Shown one piece after another: positions 39,499 through 50,360 of a DNA stretch of 64,000 bases; position 1 is the stretch's first letter; each line of letters starts with the position of its first letter. The notes beneath the pieces were generated by a model. That model made no database searches. It was not told the DNA's origin and saw only the letters and a program-made list of their open reading frames with translations. This stretch comes from Sphingobium aromaticiconvertens (GTDB lineage Bacteria > Pseudomonadota > Alphaproteobacteria > Sphingomonadales > Sphingomonadaceae): assembly GCF_037154075.1 (NCBI RefSeq), contig NZ_JBANRJ010000001.1, positions 3,281,501 through 3,345,500 of the forward strand, read 5' to 3'. Both the position numbers and the translations under genes were made by a program.

Positions 39499-40781
39499 CG
39501 GCGGTTCTCCGCGCTGGAAAGATATGGGACGTGGCGGCCGGTCAGCCGGTCGAGCCGGGCGCCTGCGAGATGGAAGCGGCGCAGCAGCTCGACCCGGCGG
39601 GACCGCGCATCGACCTCAGCTTGCTGAGCCTGGTTGACTTCGAGGAAGGTGAAGGCGGTCCCACCACGCGCGAAGCCGTCGCGGACAAGCGTTACCGCGC
39701 GCGCCGCGCTTGGCAGCACTTCGCGTGCGATCCGGTCGATCTCGGTGGCAAGCGCCGCGCGTTCGGCAACGATCCGGTCGATTTCGCGCCCGATCTGTGC
39801 CCGCGCAACGGCAATTTCGGCTTCGGCCACCTGTGCTTCCGCATTGGCGCGCGCGACATTGCCACGGTTGGCGGCACGGTTGCCGAGCGGGATCGAACCT
39901 CCGACCATGATCGCCACGTCATTGCCTTGCCCGAAATGGCGTAGGCCCACCCGCGCGCTGGGGTCGCCGACATTGCTTGTCTCTGCAAGCCGGACCTTTG
40001 CCCCGGCGGCGTCCCGCTCGGCGGTGAGCAGCGCGAGTTCGGGGCCAACATCCGCCGGAGGCCGGGATCGTTCAACAATAGTGAAAGGCGTTGTGTCGAG
40101 GCTGTAATCGCCGCCCGTCGCTCCCCAATAAGAGGCGAGCGTGGTGCGGGCGATGCGGGCATTTTCGCGCGCCTGATCGAGCGCAATCCGGGCCTGCGTC
40201 GTGGTAGTCCGCGCCCGTTCGGCTGCGAATAGCGGATCGAGCGCGCGGCCCACGCGGCGGCCCACTTCGCCTTCCACCTGCTGGGCAGCGGCAAGGCGCT
40301 GTTCAGCTATGGAAATGACGGCCTCGGCCGCAAGCGCCTCAACCCACGTCGCTTGCACTTGCGCGAGCAGATCGAGCATCCGCAGGCGATTGCGCTCCGC
40401 AGTCACGCCAAGCTCGAAACGGGCCGCGCCGACACGCGCTTCACGCTTGCCGCCGCGCTCCCAGGTTCGTTCATACCAGGCGGTAGCCTGCGAACGTCCA
40501 AGGGAAGAATATGGGCCGGTGCCGGTGAAATCCTCTACATCGACGCCCACGACATCGCGTGGCCGCACATCGGCTTGAATGACGGCGGCATCAGCAGCCT
40601 GAAGCCGCGCAGCATTGACCGCCACTGATGGATCACCGGTGGCGACCCTGGAAAGCGCGTCGGATAGACTCAGGTCTTGCGCCGCCCCGACGGACGGAGC
40701 GGATAGAGCGGCGATGGCCGCGCCTATCGCAAGCGCGCGCCGCAAGCGCACCGGCTGGTGCGCAACGAAAATTGAAAACAT
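39495..40781 (-). CDS. czcC: CzcC-type outer-membrane efflux protein (copy 1)
   Basis: The protein has 428 residues of the TolC family with a signal peptide (AIAALSAPSVGAAQ). The paired TolC repeats of long coiled helices are evident (ARLQAADAAVIQADVRP; QAEVDARSRRVELLRRFHLA), and the CzcC feature WYERTWERGGKREARV is present. It is the first structural gene of czcCBA; translation of czcB is coupled to its stop. A His-rich small gene precedes it by 59 bases. Confidence 0.9.
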
Positions 40782-40840
40782 GACAAATCGGCCTCACGAA
40801 CAGGCGTGGCTACAGCCGCGCCTAATTCGACGCGACGGCT

Positions 40841-41269
40841 CTAGGTGCGATTTGCGATGGTCTTGGGGGGACGTTCAGGTCCGTGGGTCAGGAAGCCAGA
40901 CATGCGATTATCGGCCGCCGGTCGGCCAGTTGAGGCCCTCAAGAAGATTCCCGGTGATCCACGTGACAGAGGAGCGAGCATCCCCGAGCCACTATCACCA
41001 TGGTGGTGGTGCCCGGTTTCCGGCTGATGATCGGGAGCATCCCCCTTATCATCCAGAGCCGACGTATGAGGCTCGTGTTGATGGTCGCTGATTTCGGAAA
41101 CGATTTTGCTGAACGGTAGATGGTTATGATCGCCCGATGCGTCTGATTGATGCTGAATGCGATCGACCACACTAGCCATGCTAGCGCTCGCGAAGACAAG
41201 CGTCAGCCCGATGCACAGCATCGAGAAAAATCGAAAAAACGATGGTCGCGACACCCTAATCACGACCAT
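40841..41269 (-). CDS. His-rich periplasmic protein preceding czcCBA
   Basis: The 142-residue protein has an N-terminal membrane/signal segment (MLCIGLTLVFASASMASV) and a histidine-rich stretch (EISDHQHEPHTSALDD; HQPETGHHHHGDSGSG). Proteins of this kind stand in the czcI position and are thought to bind Zn/Co/Cd in the periplasm or to tune czc expression. ATG 41269 is preferred since the longer frame (41299) adds no signal-like sequence. Confidence 0.65.
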   Translation of the reverse strand: MVVIRVSRPSFFRFFSMLCIGLTLVFASASMASVVDRIQHQSDASGDHNHLPFSKIVSEISDHQHEPHTSALDDKGDAPDHQPETGHHHHGDSGSGMLAPLSRGSPGIFLRASTGRPAADNRMSGFLTHGPERPPKTIANRT

Positions 41270-41502
41270 GAAACATAAGTTGCCGGCACGATAACGCAAG
41301 TGTCATGCGCGATGCTCACCCAGGCCGTTGTTATCCATTTCTCGTGATGATCCTCAATCATCCAAAGACCGTCGAAGAATAGATTGTCGTGCTCAACTGC
41401 CCTACCAGGCCAAGCCTGTGTGTCATCGACCACATTGACGACAGCACTAACGCACGGCCTCGCCGGTATTCCGCGATCGGCCAATCGTAGCGATCCCATC
41501 AT
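41260..41502 (-). CDS. Possible small protein coupled to DUF1289 gene
   Basis: An 80-codon frame starts at an ATG overlapping the DUF1289 stop (ATGA) and ends inside the start region of the His-rich gene. It contains FFDGLWMIEDHHEKWITTAW but no known domain. Codon third positions are less GC-biased than in the surrounding genes, which speaks against it. Listed because of the overlap only. Confidence 0.3.
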   Translation of the reverse strand: MMGSLRLADRGIPARPCVSAVVNVVDDTQAWPGRAVEHDNLFFDGLWMIEDHHEKWITTAWVSIAHDTCVIVPATYVSWS

Positions 41503-41693
41503 TGGTCCGGCCTAATCGGCTTCGCCATCGGAGTGAGCTTGGCAAGGCGTCGTGGGAGGTCCGACTCGATCCGGCGTTGCTGATGCGGCTGGCTCTTCTT
41601 CCAGGCGCGAATTTCGTCCTTCGTTCGGCCGCAGCCCTTGCACCAGCCGGTTCGTCCATCGAAAACGCAGATGTCGATGCAGGGCGACTTCAT
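41499..41693 (-). CDS. DUF1289 domain protein
   Basis: The 64-residue protein opens MKSPCIDICVFDGRTGWCKG and has the four-cysteine pattern C-x3-C...C-x2-C of DUF1289, probably a small metal-binding fold. It overlaps the dmeF stop by 4 bases, so it belongs to the dmeR-dmeF transcript. Function unknown. Confidence 0.85.
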   Translation of the reverse strand: MKSPCIDICVFDGRTGWCKGCGRTKDEIRAWKKSQPHQQRRIESDLPRRLAKLTPMAKPIRPDQ

Positions 41694-42688
41694 GGCGACT
41701 GCATCTCGATGGTGAGATGGCGAAGCTCGTGGACCGGCTTGAGGCGCTTTTGCACCGTCGCGCGATCCACTGCACCGCCCGCCACTACGCTAACGATGCC
41801 GGCATGGGCGTCGGGTCCGACGCGCCAGACATGCAGGTCCGCGATCCGGGCGTCGCCGGGCGCTTCGACCAGTTCGCGGATTTCCTCGGCGACATGCTCA
41901 TCGGTGCGGTCAAGCAGCACCCAGGCGGTCTCGCGCATCAGCGACCATGACCAGCGGGCGATCACGATGGCGCCGACCACCCCCATGACCGGATCGAGCC
42001 ATACCCAGCCGAGGAAGCGTCCCGACAAGAGCGCGACGATCGCCAGCACCGACGTCAGCGCGTCGGCGAGGACATGGACATAGGCGGCGCGAAGGTTGTT
42101 GTCTTGGCTGCGCAGCCCAGCCACGGGATGGGCGTGGTCGTCATCATGCGCGTGTTCTTCGTGTCCGCGGCCATGTGGCTGCGCATGATGGCCGTGGGAA
42201 TGGTCAGGCCCATGATCGTGCGAATGACTTCCCGCCAGCAGGAAGGCGCTGACAATGTTCACGGCGAGACCGATAGCGGCGACGATCGTCGCCTCGGTGA
42301 ACGCCACCGTGGTTGGCTGGAACAGGCGGACTACCGATTCGACGCCGATGCCGATCGCAACCACTGCGAGCACTAGCGCGGAGGCGAACCCTGCCAGGTC
42401 GCCGACCTTGCCCGTCCCAAAGCTGAACCTTTGGTCCGAAGCATGCCGCTTGGCGTAGGAATAGGCGATCGCCGCGACACTGAGTGCTCCGGCATGCGTG
42501 GCCATGTGAAAGCCGTCCGCCAGAAGCGCCATCGATCCGGTCAGATAGCCGGCAATGATTTCGCCGACCATCATCGTCGCCGTCAGTGCCACCACCCACA
42601 GTGTGCGGCGCGCGTTCGCGTCGTGCGACGCCCCGAGGAAGACGTGATCGTGGGTGAAGCGATCGATGTGAGAAGCCGCGGTCATCAT
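41690..42688 (-). CDS. dmeF: CDF family Co/Ni exporter DmeF
   Basis: The protein has 332 residues with six membrane helices. Metal-site motifs are DGFHMATHAG in helix 2 and HVLADALTS in helix 5. A long histidine-rich cytoplasmic loop between helices 4 and 5 (SHDHGPDHSHGHHAQPHGRG) is typical of DmeF, a cobalt/nickel exporter. It begins 5 bases after the stop of the RcnR/DmeR-type repressor, the standard dmeRF arrangement. Confidence 0.92.
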   Translation of the reverse strand: MMTAASHIDRFTHDHVFLGASHDANARRTLWVVALTATMMVGEIIAGYLTGSMALLADGFHMATHAGALSVAAIAYSYAKRHASDQRFSFGTGKVGDLAGFASALVLAVVAIGIGVESVVRLFQPTTVAFTEATIVAAIGLAVNIVSAFLLAGSHSHDHGPDHSHGHHAQPHGRGHEEHAHDDDHAHPVAGLRSQDNNLRAAYVHVLADALTSVLAIVALLSGRFLGWVWLDPVMGVVGAIVIARWSWSLMRETAWVLLDRTDEHVAEEIRELVEAPGDARIADLHVWRVGPDAHAGIVSVVAGGAVDRATVQKRLKPVHELRHLTIEMQSP

Positions 42689-42693
42689 CGATC

Positions 42694-42969
42694 TTATTTC
42701 GAATAGCGACGAATAACGGTCTTCAATGCCTCTGACGCTCGGGAACGCTCGGCATCATCCAGGCCCGGCTTCGCAACATGCTGGTCCAGATGGTCCACGA
42801 TGATTTCGTCGAGCAGACCGTTCACTGCGCCACGAACTGCCGCCACAAGGTGCAGAACTTCGTCACACGAAGCGCCGCGCTCCAGGCCGCGCTCGATAGC
42901 GCTGACCTGTCCTGCAATGCGCCGCACTCGTGCAATCAGTTCAGCGCTGTTCTCTTGGGTGTGAGCCAT
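42694..42969 (-). CDS. dmeR: CsoR/RcnR family Ni/Co-responsive repressor DmeR
   Basis: The protein has 91 residues and is all-helical. RVRRIAGQVSAIERGLERGA is the family DNA-binding helix pair, and the metal-site cysteine lies in SCDEVLHLVAAVRG with histidines downstream (VDHLDQHV). It would release DNA on Ni or Co binding and so induce dmeF. ATG 42969 is used; the frame extends to 43014 through the operator and so cannot start there. Confidence 0.9.
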   Translation of the reverse strand: MAHTQENSAELIARVRRIAGQVSAIERGLERGASCDEVLHLVAAVRGAVNGLLDEIIVDHLDQHVAKPGLDDAERSRASEALKTVIRRYSK

Positions 42970-42972
42970 AGC

Positions 42973-42984
42973 ATACCCCCCTAG
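42973..42984 (-). promoter_or_regulatory. DmeR/RcnR-type operator
   Basis: On the minus strand CTAGGGGGGTAT, a six-G tract flanked by TA/TA-type bases, lies directly before the dmeR start. This is the form of RcnR and DmeR operators, so the gene pair is probably self-repressed. Confidence 0.65.
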
Positions 42985-43367
42985 CCTATACGGGCGCACA
43001 ACGCCAGACCGCATTATTACGACGCGGCCGATATCGACGACCTCAGCCTAGATGCGCCAGCGCGCCGCCGATTATGGTGTAGCGCCGCAGCGCGCGTTAC
43101 GACATTGAGGAGCGGGACGATGCGGTGACGGGCGATCCTGGAGTAGTAGGAACAGCGACACATATTCGTTATGTTTATCCGGCGCGGGGCACCCAATCCA
43201 CCGTGCCTACTACGCTAGGCTACGCCAAATCCGTCCTGGGTCGCACAGAGCCGCCCGCTAAAAATAGCGGTTTCGTAGGCACGGCGGCGTGTCGCGGCAA
43301 AAGTTCGAATCGCTTCGGGTGATAGCCCATTGATCGACTGCTTCAGCCAACCTACTCTGCCGTAGTC
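42985..43367. other. Intergenic region between dmeR and the cus cluster
   Basis: No gene is supported. It holds the dmeR promoter on the left and presumably the promoter of the plus-strand cus genes on the right. A small hairpin CCGCTA-AAAA-TAGCGG lies at about 43256-43271, followed by a short T-run, a possible weak plus-strand terminator. Confidence 0.4.
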
Positions 43368-43748
43368 GTGAAACGCATGTTCCCTTTCCTGCTCCTCCTT
43401 GGAGCCCTGATCGGCCTGTCCGGTCAGGAGATGGCGTTTGCCCGCGGACCGAGCATGATGAAGACGGTCGCGACCGATCACCAGATGGCCGACATGGAAG
43501 GCATGGACTGCGCCGAGATGATGGCACAGCCGCAGCCCCCGCAGGATAAGGGCTCAAAGCCCTGCAAGGGAATGACGCTCGACTGCATTGCCCAGATGGG
43601 CTGCGCGCTCCCCATCTTCGTGAAAGACGGTCCCGCGCCAGAGGCCGTCGCTCCGACTGTGCCGCTACCCTCCTTCTGGCCGTCCACGCCGCGTCTGGTC
43701 GGCCGCTCCTACGGCCCGGAACCCGAGCCACCCGCACGCCTGAGCTAA
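43368..43748 (+). CDS. Secreted Met-rich protein, probable copper-associated
   Basis: The 126-residue protein begins (GTG) KRMFPFLLLLGALIGLSG, a signal peptide cleaved near AFARG, followed by methionine- and cysteine-containing periplasmic sequence (DHQMADMEGMDCAEMMAQPQ; CKGMTLDCIAQMGCALP) and a proline-rich tail. The composition suits Cu/Ag binding. It is the first gene before cusCBA. ATG 43377 is an alternative start. Confidence 0.6.
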   Translation: MKRMFPFLLLLGALIGLSGQEMAFARGPSMMKTVATDHQMADMEGMDCAEMMAQPQPPQDKGSKPCKGMTLDCIAQMGCALPIFVKDGPAPEAVAPTVPLPSFWPSTPRLVGRSYGPEPEPPARLS

Positions 43749-43839
43749 TCGTCCACCGCGCGATAGCGTGCGCCGCAGCCTCAATGGGCTGACGCACCCG
43801 CTTTTCGCGCCCGATAGATTTCAGCTCAGGATAGTCATC

Positions 43840-43968
43840 ATGAAGATGTTCACGCTTGCCGCCGCGACGATCACGGCCGCCACTGCCATGTTCGCGTCTC
43901 CCGCGTTCGCGCAGCATAGCCACTCCGCCAGTTGTGACTGCGCGATGATGCGCGGCGCAGCCAGCTAG
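43840..43968 (+). CDS. Short secreted His/Cys/Met peptide
   Basis: This is a 42-residue peptide with signal sequence (MKMFTLAAATITAATAMFAS, cleaved after AFA) and a tiny mature part HSHSASCDCAMMRGAAS. Such a CxC, Met and His content suggests copper binding. ATG 43840 has AGGAT upstream. It is too short for homology-based naming. Confidence 0.5.
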   Translation: MKMFTLAAATITAATAMFASPAFAQHSHSASCDCAMMRGAAS

Positions 43969-44111
43969 GCGCGGACCCTGGCTGGTCCAGCGCATCTTGG
44001 TGACCAGGTCTGAGGAGCCGGCGGGGCGGTTATCCCGTCCCAACCGGTATCGCAGCACCGCTGTCGCAGGGACGAAGACCGGCCTGATCCTTTCCGATCA
44101 GGAGCTTTCCG

Positions 44112-45341
44112 ATGAGGATATACATATTTGCGCCGCTACTGCTCGCGATCCCCGGCGTTGCCGTCGCCGACCCGTTGAGCTTCGATGATGCGATCGAACG
44201 TGCGCTCGCCGACGCACCTGGCATTCGCGCAACCGCGCTGGGCGTCGATGCCGCGCGTTCCGCCGCGCGCTCGGCCGATGCCTTGCCCGATCCGAAGCTG
44301 GCGCTCGGCCTCGACAATTTCCCGATCTCCGGCCCGCCGGCGGGGAGCTTCACGCGCGACGAGATGACGATGGCCCGGATCGGCGTGCAGCAGGACATGC
44401 CGAACCTCGCCAAGCGCCATGCCCGGCTTGGCCGGGCGCAGGCCGACATCACCGCAGCCGAGGCCGATGCACTGGTGCGGGCGCGCGACGTGCGGCTCGG
44501 CGCCGCGCTCGCTTGGACAGACCTCGCCTATGCCGGACGCCGGCTGAAGGCGATCGATAACCTGCTGGGGAGCCTGCGACCGCTGCTCGGAACCGCACCC
44601 GCCGGTGTCGCATCGGGCGCGAGCCGCCCCGCCGAGGCGCTGGAGAGCGAGCAGGCACTTGCGGCGCTGGAGGATCGGCGCAGCGAGATCATGGCCGATA
44701 TCGGCAGGGCACGCGCCGAACTCAGCCGCTGGACCGGCGATCCCTCACCAGAGGCTGTGGGCGAGTTGCCCAGCTTCGCGGTCGATCCTGTCGCCCTTCG
44801 CACCGGCCTGGAGCAGAATCCAACCCTGACCGCCGCGCTGGCGCGAAGCGGTCAGGCCGATGCCGATGTCAGACTCGCACGCGCCGAAAAGCGGCCCGAC
44901 TGGAGCTGGGACGTTGCCTATCAGCGCCGCGATTCGCGCTATGGCGACATGGTCTCGGCGGGCGTGACGATCAGCCTGCCGCTGTTCGCGAGCCGCCGCC
45001 AGGACCCGATGATTGCAGCACGGGCGGCGGAGGCCGGGAAGGCACGCGCCGAACAGGAGGATGCACGCCGCGGTCTTGCCGTCGAACTCGATACCGGCCT
45101 TGCCGATCATGTCATGCACCATGAACAATGGATGCGGGCCAACGCCACGCTTCTGCCGCTGGCCGAGCAGCAAGTGAGCCTGGAGCGCGCGAGCTATGCC
45201 GCCGGGCGTGCTGGTCTCAAGGACGTGCTCAGAGCGCATGTGGCTCTTGCCGATGTTCGGCTCATGACGCTCGACCGCGAGGCTGCGGTGGCCCGCGACG
45301 CCGCCCGCCTCAACCTCCTGTTCGGGAGTGACGATCAATGA
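44112..45341 (+). CDS. cusC: CusC-like outer-membrane channel (TolC family)
   Basis: The protein has 409 residues with signal peptide (IFAPLLLAIPGVAVA). TolC-family helices are seen (DAARSAARSADALPDPKLAL; LGRAQADITAAEADALVRAR). The NFPISGPPAG and PNLAKRHARLG segments are typical of channels paired with Cu/Ag RND pumps. It overlaps the adaptor gene by 4 bases (ATGA), forming cusCBA. Confidence 0.85.
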   Translation: MRIYIFAPLLLAIPGVAVADPLSFDDAIERALADAPGIRATALGVDAARSAARSADALPDPKLALGLDNFPISGPPAGSFTRDEMTMARIGVQQDMPNLAKRHARLGRAQADITAAEADALVRARDVRLGAALAWTDLAYAGRRLKAIDNLLGSLRPLLGTAPAGVASGASRPAEALESEQALAALEDRRSEIMADIGRARAELSRWTGDPSPEAVGELPSFAVDPVALRTGLEQNPTLTAALARSGQADADVRLARAEKRPDWSWDVAYQRRDSRYGDMVSAGVTISLPLFASRRQDPMIAARAAEAGKARAEQEDARRGLAVELDTGLADHVMHHEQWMRANATLLPLAEQQVSLERASYAAGRAGLKDVLRAHVALADVRLMTLDREAAVARDAARLNLLFGSDDQ

Positions 45342-46828
45342 CTCACACCGCATCACCAAAAGCGCGCCTGGCCGCAGTCGGCGCGCTCATCGCCCTCATC
45401 GCCGGCATTGGTGGTTACGGCGTTGCGCAGCTAACCGGCAATTCAACCGAGACGCCACCTGCCGCTCAGGACGGGCGCAAGGTGCTTTACTGGTACGACC
45501 CGATGGCGCCCGCCCAGCATTTCGACAGGCCGGGCAAGTCGCCGTTCATGGATATGCAGCTCGTCCCCAAATATGCCGACGAGGCTGGCGGCGAGGCGCC
45601 CGGTGTCCGGATTGATCCCGCGGCCGCGCAAAGCCTCGGCCTACGCACCGTCGCGGTTCGCAGGGGCGAGCTGACAAGCAGTCTTACCGCCACGGGCTCG
45701 ATCGACTTCAACCAGCGCGATGTCGCGATCGTCCAGGCGCGCGCGGCAGGTTTCGTGCAACGGGTTTATGGTCGGGCACCGGGCGACGTGGTCGGCCCGG
45801 GCGCGCCGCTTGCCGACATCCTCGTGCCCGAATGGGCCGGGGCGCAGGCCGAGTATCTTGCCGTGCGTCGCACCGGCAACGCGGCGTTGGCGCAGGCGGC
45901 CCGGCAGCGGCTCGCTTTGCTCGGTATGCCCGCCAGCACGATCGCGTCGGTTGAGCGCGGCGGACGGCCGCATGACGTGATTACCATCTCCACTCCGACG
46001 GGAGGTGTCATCAAAACGCTCGGTGTCCGTGCGGGCATGAGCGTGACGGCCGGCCAGACCCTGGCCGAGATCAACGGCCTTGGCACGGTCTGGCTCAACG
46101 CCGCCGTGCCCGAGGCCGTCGCCGGCCAGCTCAAGATCGGTCAATCGGCCCAAGCGACACTGGCGGCCTTCCCCGGCGAGACGCTCTTCGGGCGGGTGTC
46201 GGCGATCCTGCCAGAAACGCAAACCGACAGCCGAACACTGACCGTCAGGATCGAGTTGCTCAACAGGGGCGGCCGCCTGCGGCCGGGCATGTTCGCGTCC
46301 GTGTCATTCGGCGGCGGCGCGCAACCGGCCCTACTCGTGCCGTCCGAGGCCCTGATCCGCACAGGCAAGCGCACGCTTGTCATGCTCGCGCTCGACAAGG
46401 GCCGCTACCGGCCTGCCGAGGTGCAGACCGGGCGTGAATCCGGCGCGGACACCGAGATCCTCGCAGGCTTGAGCGAAGGCGAGAAGGTTGTCGCGTCGGG
46501 CCAGTTCCTGATCGATTCCGAGGCGAGCCTGTCGGGAGTGGATGCTCGCCCGATCGGTGGCGCCACGCCGACGGTAGCCGCCAAGCCATCATCAACCGAA
46601 TCTCTCCATGAGACGACGGGCAAGATTGAGGAGATCACCACCAACACCGTGACGCTCAGCCACGAGCCGGTGCCGGCCATCGGCTGGCCCGCGATGACGA
46701 TGACTTTCCAGCTCGGCAACCCTGCACTGGCGCGTGGCTTGAAGAAAGGCGATCGCGTTCGCTTCTCCTTCGATCAGCCGCCGGCCGGCCCGACGGTGCG
46801 GCGCATGGTGAAGGTGGCGGGTCAATGA
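45338..46828 (+). CDS. cusB: CusB-type adaptor fused to a CusF-like domain
   Basis: The protein has 496 residues. After an N-terminal membrane anchor ([16 protein letters not shown]) comes a heavy-metal-binding domain ([20 protein letters not shown] and [11 protein letters not shown], about residues 50-80), then the adaptor core ([39 protein letters not shown]). The C-terminal 70 residues are a CusF-like copper domain ([25 protein letters not shown]). It would pass Cu(I)/Ag(I) to CusA. It overlaps cusA by 4 bases. Confidence 0.92.
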   Translation: MTHTASPKARLAAVGALIALIAGIGGYGVAQLTGNSTETPPAAQDGRKVLYWYDPMAPAQHFDRPGKSPFMDMQLVPKYADEAGGEAPGVRIDPAAAQSLGLRTVAVRRGELTSSLTATGSIDFNQRDVAIVQARAAGFVQRVYGRAPGDVVGPGAPLADILVPEWAGAQAEYLAVRRTGNAALAQAARQRLALLGMPASTIASVERGGRPHDVITISTPTGGVIKTLGVRAGMSVTAGQTLAEINGLGTVWLNAAVPEAVAGQLKIGQSAQATLAAFPGETLFGRVSAILPETQTDSRTLTVRIELLNRGGRLRPGMFASVSFGGGAQPALLVPSEALIRTGKRTLVMLALDKGRYRPAEVQTGRESGADTEILAGLSEGEKVVASGQFLIDSEASLSGVDARPIGGATPTVAAKPSSTESLHETTGKIEEITTNTVTLSHEPVPAIGWPAMTMTFQLGNPALARGLKKGDRVRFSFDQPPAGPTVRRMVKVAGQ

Positions 46829-49800
46829 TCGCGGCCCTCATCCGCTGGTCGGTCCGCAACCGCTTCTTCGTCCTGCTCGGCGTGCTAGCGTTGGCGGCGG
46901 CCGGACTGTGGGCGGTGCGCTCGACCGCGATCGACGCGCTGCCGGATCTCTCCGACACGCAGGTCATCATCCGCACGAGCTATCCCGGCCAGGCACCGCA
47001 GATCGTCGAGAACCAGGTCACTTATCCGCTCACCACCACGATGCTGTCCGTGCCCGGCGCGAAGACGGTGCGCGGCTATTCCTTCTTCGGCGACAGCTTC
47101 GTCTATGTGATCTTCGAGGACGGCACCGACCTATATTGGGCGCGCAGCCGCGTGCTCGAATATCTCAATCAGGTGCAAGGCCGATTGCCGGAAACCGCCC
47201 GCAGCGCGCTCGGCCCGGATGCAACCGGGGTCGGCTGGGTCTATGAATATGCGCTGGTCGATCGCAGCGGTCGGCACGATCTGTCGCAGCTTCGATCCTT
47301 GCAGGACTGGTTCCTCCGCTACGAGCTGAAGACCGTGACCGGCGTCGCCGAGGTCGCGAGCATCGGCGGGATGGTGAAGCAGTATCAGGTCGTGCTCGAT
47401 CCCGTGAAGCTCACCGCCTACGGTATTACCCACCAACAGGCCGTCGAGGCGATCCGCAACGCCAATCAGGAAGTCGGCGGATCGGTGCTGGAGCTGGCTG
47501 AGGCCGAATATATGGTTCGGGCGTCAGGCTATCTGAAGACGCTCGACGACTTCCGCGCCATTCCGCTCCGTACCGCAGCGGGCGGTGTGCCGGTGACGCT
47601 TGGCGAGGTCGCCACGATCCAGATCGGCCCCGAGATGCGGCGCGGCATCGCCGAGCTGAACGGCGAAGGCGAAGTGGCGGGCGGCGTGGCTATCCTGCGC
47701 TCGGGGAAGAACGCCCGCGAGACGATCGCGGCGGTCAAGGACAAGATCGCCACCTTGAAAGCGAGCCTGCCGCCCGGCGTCGAGATCGTCACCACCTATG
47801 ATCGCTCCCAGCTCATCGACCGTGCAGTGGAGAATTTGACGCACAAGCTGATCGAGGAGTTCATCGTCGTAGCATTGGTCTGCGCATTGTTCCTCTGGCA
47901 CGTTCGCTCGGCGCTGGTCGCGATCCTGACCTTGCCACTGGGCGTGCTCGCGGCGTTCGTCGTCATGCGGTTCCAGGGGGTTAATGCCAACATCATGTCG
48001 CTCGGCGGCATCGCCATCGCCATCGGCGCGATGGTCGACGCGGCGGTGGTGATGATCGAGAACGCGCACAAGAAGATCGAGCGCTGGGAGCATGATCATC
48101 CCGGCGAGACGCTGGCTGGCGAGACACGCTGGACGGTCATCACCGACGCCGCCGCCGAAGTTGGCCCGGCCCTGTTCTTCAGCCTCGTCATCATCACGCT
48201 CTCCTTCATCCCCGTGTTCACGCTGGAAGCGCAGGAGGGCCGGTTGTTCGCGCCGCTCGCCTTCACAAAGACCTATGCGATGGCGGGCGCGGCGATCCTG
48301 TCGGTGACTTTGGTGCCGGTGCTGATGGGCTGGCTGATCCGCGGCCGTATCCCGGCCGAGCAGGCAAATCCGATCAACCGCGCGCTCACCGCCCTCTATC
48401 GTCCCGCGCTCGATTGGACGATGCGGCGGCCAAAGACGGTGCTGCTGATCGCCGCTTTAGTCTTCACTACCACCGCCTTTCCGCTGTCGCGATTGGGGGG
48501 CGAATTCATGCCTAATCTTGACGAAGGCGACCTGCTCTACATGCCGTCGGCATTGCCGGGCCTCTCAGCGGCGAAGGCGTCCGAGCTGCTCCAGCAGACC
48601 GACCGGCTCATCAAGACCGTACCCGAGGTACAGAGCGTGTTCGGCAAGGCCGGCCGCGCGGAGAGCGCGACCGATCCGGCACCGCTGGAGATGTTCGAGA
48701 CCACCATCCAGTTCAAGCCCCGCGACCAGTGGCGACCGGGCATGACCCCCGACAGGCTCGTCGAGGAGTTGGACCGCACGGTAAAGCTGCCCGGCCTCGT
48801 CAATGTCTGGGTGCCGCCGATCCGCAACCGCATCGATATGCTCGCGACCGGGATCAAGAGCCCGATCGGGGTCAAGGTCTCGGGCGCCGATCTCGCCCAG
48901 CTCGACCGCATCGCCCATGATGTCGAGACAGCGGCAAAAACGGTGCCGGGCGTCAGCTCGGCGCTGGCCGAGCGGCTGACCGGCGGACGCTATGTCGACG
49001 TCGACATCGATCGTGCAGTCGCTGCGCGTTACGGGCTCAACATCGCCGACGTGCAGGCGATCGTCTCGGGTGCGATCGGTGGCGAGACCATCGGCGAGAC
49101 GGTTGAGGGCCTGGCGCGCTATCCGATCAGCGTGCGCTATCCGCGCGAGCTGCGCGACAGTCTCGAAGGGCTGCGCGCGCTACCGGTACTTACCCCTTCG
49201 GGCCAGCAGATCACTCTCGGCACTGTGGCGAACGTCTCGATCACCGAAGGGCCGCCGATGCTCAAGACCGAGAACGCCCGGCCCTCGACCTGGGTCTATG
49301 TCGATGTGCGCGACCGTGATTTGGCATCGGTCGTCGGCGATCTTCAGCGCGCCGTGGCGAAACAGGTGAGGCTCTCGCCGGGCGTCAGCATCGCTTACTC
49401 CGGCCAGTTCGAGTACCTCGAACGCGCGGTTGCCAAGCTGAAGCTGGTCGTTCCCGCGACACTGCTGATCATTTTCGTGCTGCTGTACTTGATCTTCCGG
49501 CGCTTCGATGAGGCGGCGTTGATCATGGGCACGCTGCCGTTCGCGCTGACCGGCGGCATCTGGACGCTTTGGCTGCTCGGCTTCAATCAATCGGTCGCGA
49601 CCGGGGTTGGGTTCATCGCGCTCGCCGGGGTCTCAGCCGAGTTCGGCGTGGTGATGCTGATCTACCTCAAGCACGCCTATGAAGATCGCGGCCCGGACCC
49701 GGATGCGGCTCAGGTCGAAACAGCGGTGCGCGAGGGTGCGCTTCTGCGGGTCCGGCCCAAGGCGATGACGGTGGCGGTCATCCTTGCCGGCCTGCTGCCG

Positions 49801-49962
49801 ATCCTCTTCGGATCGGGCGCGGGCTCGGAAGTGATGAGCCGGATCGCTGCCCCGATGATCGGCGGCATGCTGACCGCGCCGCTGCTCTCGATGTTCGTCC
49901 TTCCCGCCGCCTATCTGCTGCTGCGCCGGCCGAAGACCAAACCCATCCACCAGCCCGTTTAA
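46825..49962 (+). CDS. cusA: CusA-type Cu/Ag RND efflux pump
   Basis: The protein has 1045 residues. The membrane-helix signature [20 protein letters not shown] is that of the HME4 (Cu/Ag) group rather than the CzcA form. Other RND landmarks are complete ([53 protein letters not shown]). It pumps monovalent copper and silver from the periplasm and cytoplasm across the outer membrane with CusB and CusC. Confidence 0.93.
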   Translation: MIAALIRWSVRNRFFVLLGVLALAAAGLWAVRSTAIDALPDLSDTQVIIRTSYPGQAPQIVENQVTYPLTTTMLSVPGAKTVRGYSFFGDSFVYVIFEDGTDLYWARSRVLEYLNQVQGRLPETARSALGPDATGVGWVYEYALVDRSGRHDLSQLRSLQDWFLRYELKTVTGVAEVASIGGMVKQYQVVLDPVKLTAYGITHQQAVEAIRNANQEVGGSVLELAEAEYMVRASGYLKTLDDFRAIPLRTAAGGVPVTLGEVATIQIGPEMRRGIAELNGEGEVAGGVAILRSGKNARETIAAVKDKIATLKASLPPGVEIVTTYDRSQLIDRAVENLTHKLIEEFIVVALVCALFLWHVRSALVAILTLPLGVLAAFVVMRFQGVNANIMSLGGIAIAIGAMVDAAVVMIENAHKKIERWEHDHPGETLAGETRWTVITDAAAEVGPALFFSLVIITLSFIPVFTLEAQEGRLFAPLAFTKTYAMAGAAILSVTLVPVLMGWLIRGRIPAEQANPINRALTALYRPALDWTMRRPKTVLLIAALVFTTTAFPLSRLGGEFMPNLDEGDLLYMPSALPGLSAAKASELLQQTDRLIKTVPEVQSVFGKAGRAESATDPAPLEMFETTIQFKPRDQWRPGMTPDRLVEELDRTVKLPGLVNVWVPPIRNRIDMLATGIKSPIGVKVSGADLAQLDRIAHDVETAAKTVPGVSSALAERLTGGRYVDVDIDRAVAARYGLNIADVQAIVSGAIGGETIGETVEGLARYPISVRYPRELRDSLEGLRALPVLTPSGQQITLGTVANVSITEGPPMLKTENARPSTWVYVDVRDRDLASVVGDLQRAVAKQVRLSPGVSIAYSGQFEYLERAVAKLKLVVPATLLIIFVLLYLIFRRFDEAALIMGTLPFALTGGIWTLWLLGFNQSVATGVGFIALAGVSAEFGVVMLIYLKHAYEDRGPDPDAAQVETAVREGALLRVRPKAMTVAVILAGLLPILFGSGAGSEVMSRIAAPMIGGMLTAPLLSMFVLPAAYLLLRRPKTKPIHQPV

Positions 49963-49979
49963 CCTGCAAGGAGAAGACC

Positions 49980-50360
49980 ATGAAGTCTGTGCAATTGGCT
50001 ATTGCCCTGGGACTCACCACCCTGACCGCCGCTTGCGGCCAGAAGGCCGAATCGCCGCCGTCACCGGAGGCGAACCAGTCATCCGCCATGAATGAGAGCG
50101 CAGCCAGCATGGGCAACATGGCGATGCCCACTGAGGCGAAAACCGCCAAGGGCAGCGGCACCGTGACCGCGATCGATAAGGCAGCGGGCAAGATCACGCT
50201 CGAGCATCAGGCTATTCCCGAAGCCGGCTGGCCGGCGATGACGATGGCGTTTGATGCCAAGCCTGCCGTCATCGACGGCGTCACGGTCGGCGACAAGGTG
50301 ACGTTCGATCTGGCGCTCAAGGACGGCGGTGGCGAGGTGACGACGATCAGCAAGCAATAG
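49980..50360 (+). CDS. cusF: CusF-like periplasmic copper chaperone, lipoprotein form
   Basis: The 126-residue protein has a lipobox (LTTLTAACG), a Met-rich linker (SMGNMAMPT) and a CusF fold (GTVTAIDKAAGKITLEH; GWPAMTMAFDA) whose W and two Met match the Cu(I) site. It follows cusA by 17 bases. Its 3' end overlaps the convergent merR-family gene by 14 bases. Confidence 0.9.
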   Translation: MKSVQLAIALGLTTLTAACGQKAESPPSPEANQSSAMNESAASMGNMAMPTEAKTAKGSGTVTAIDKAAGKITLEHQAIPEAGWPAMTMAFDAKPAVIDGVTVGDKVTFDLALKDGGGEVTTISKQ

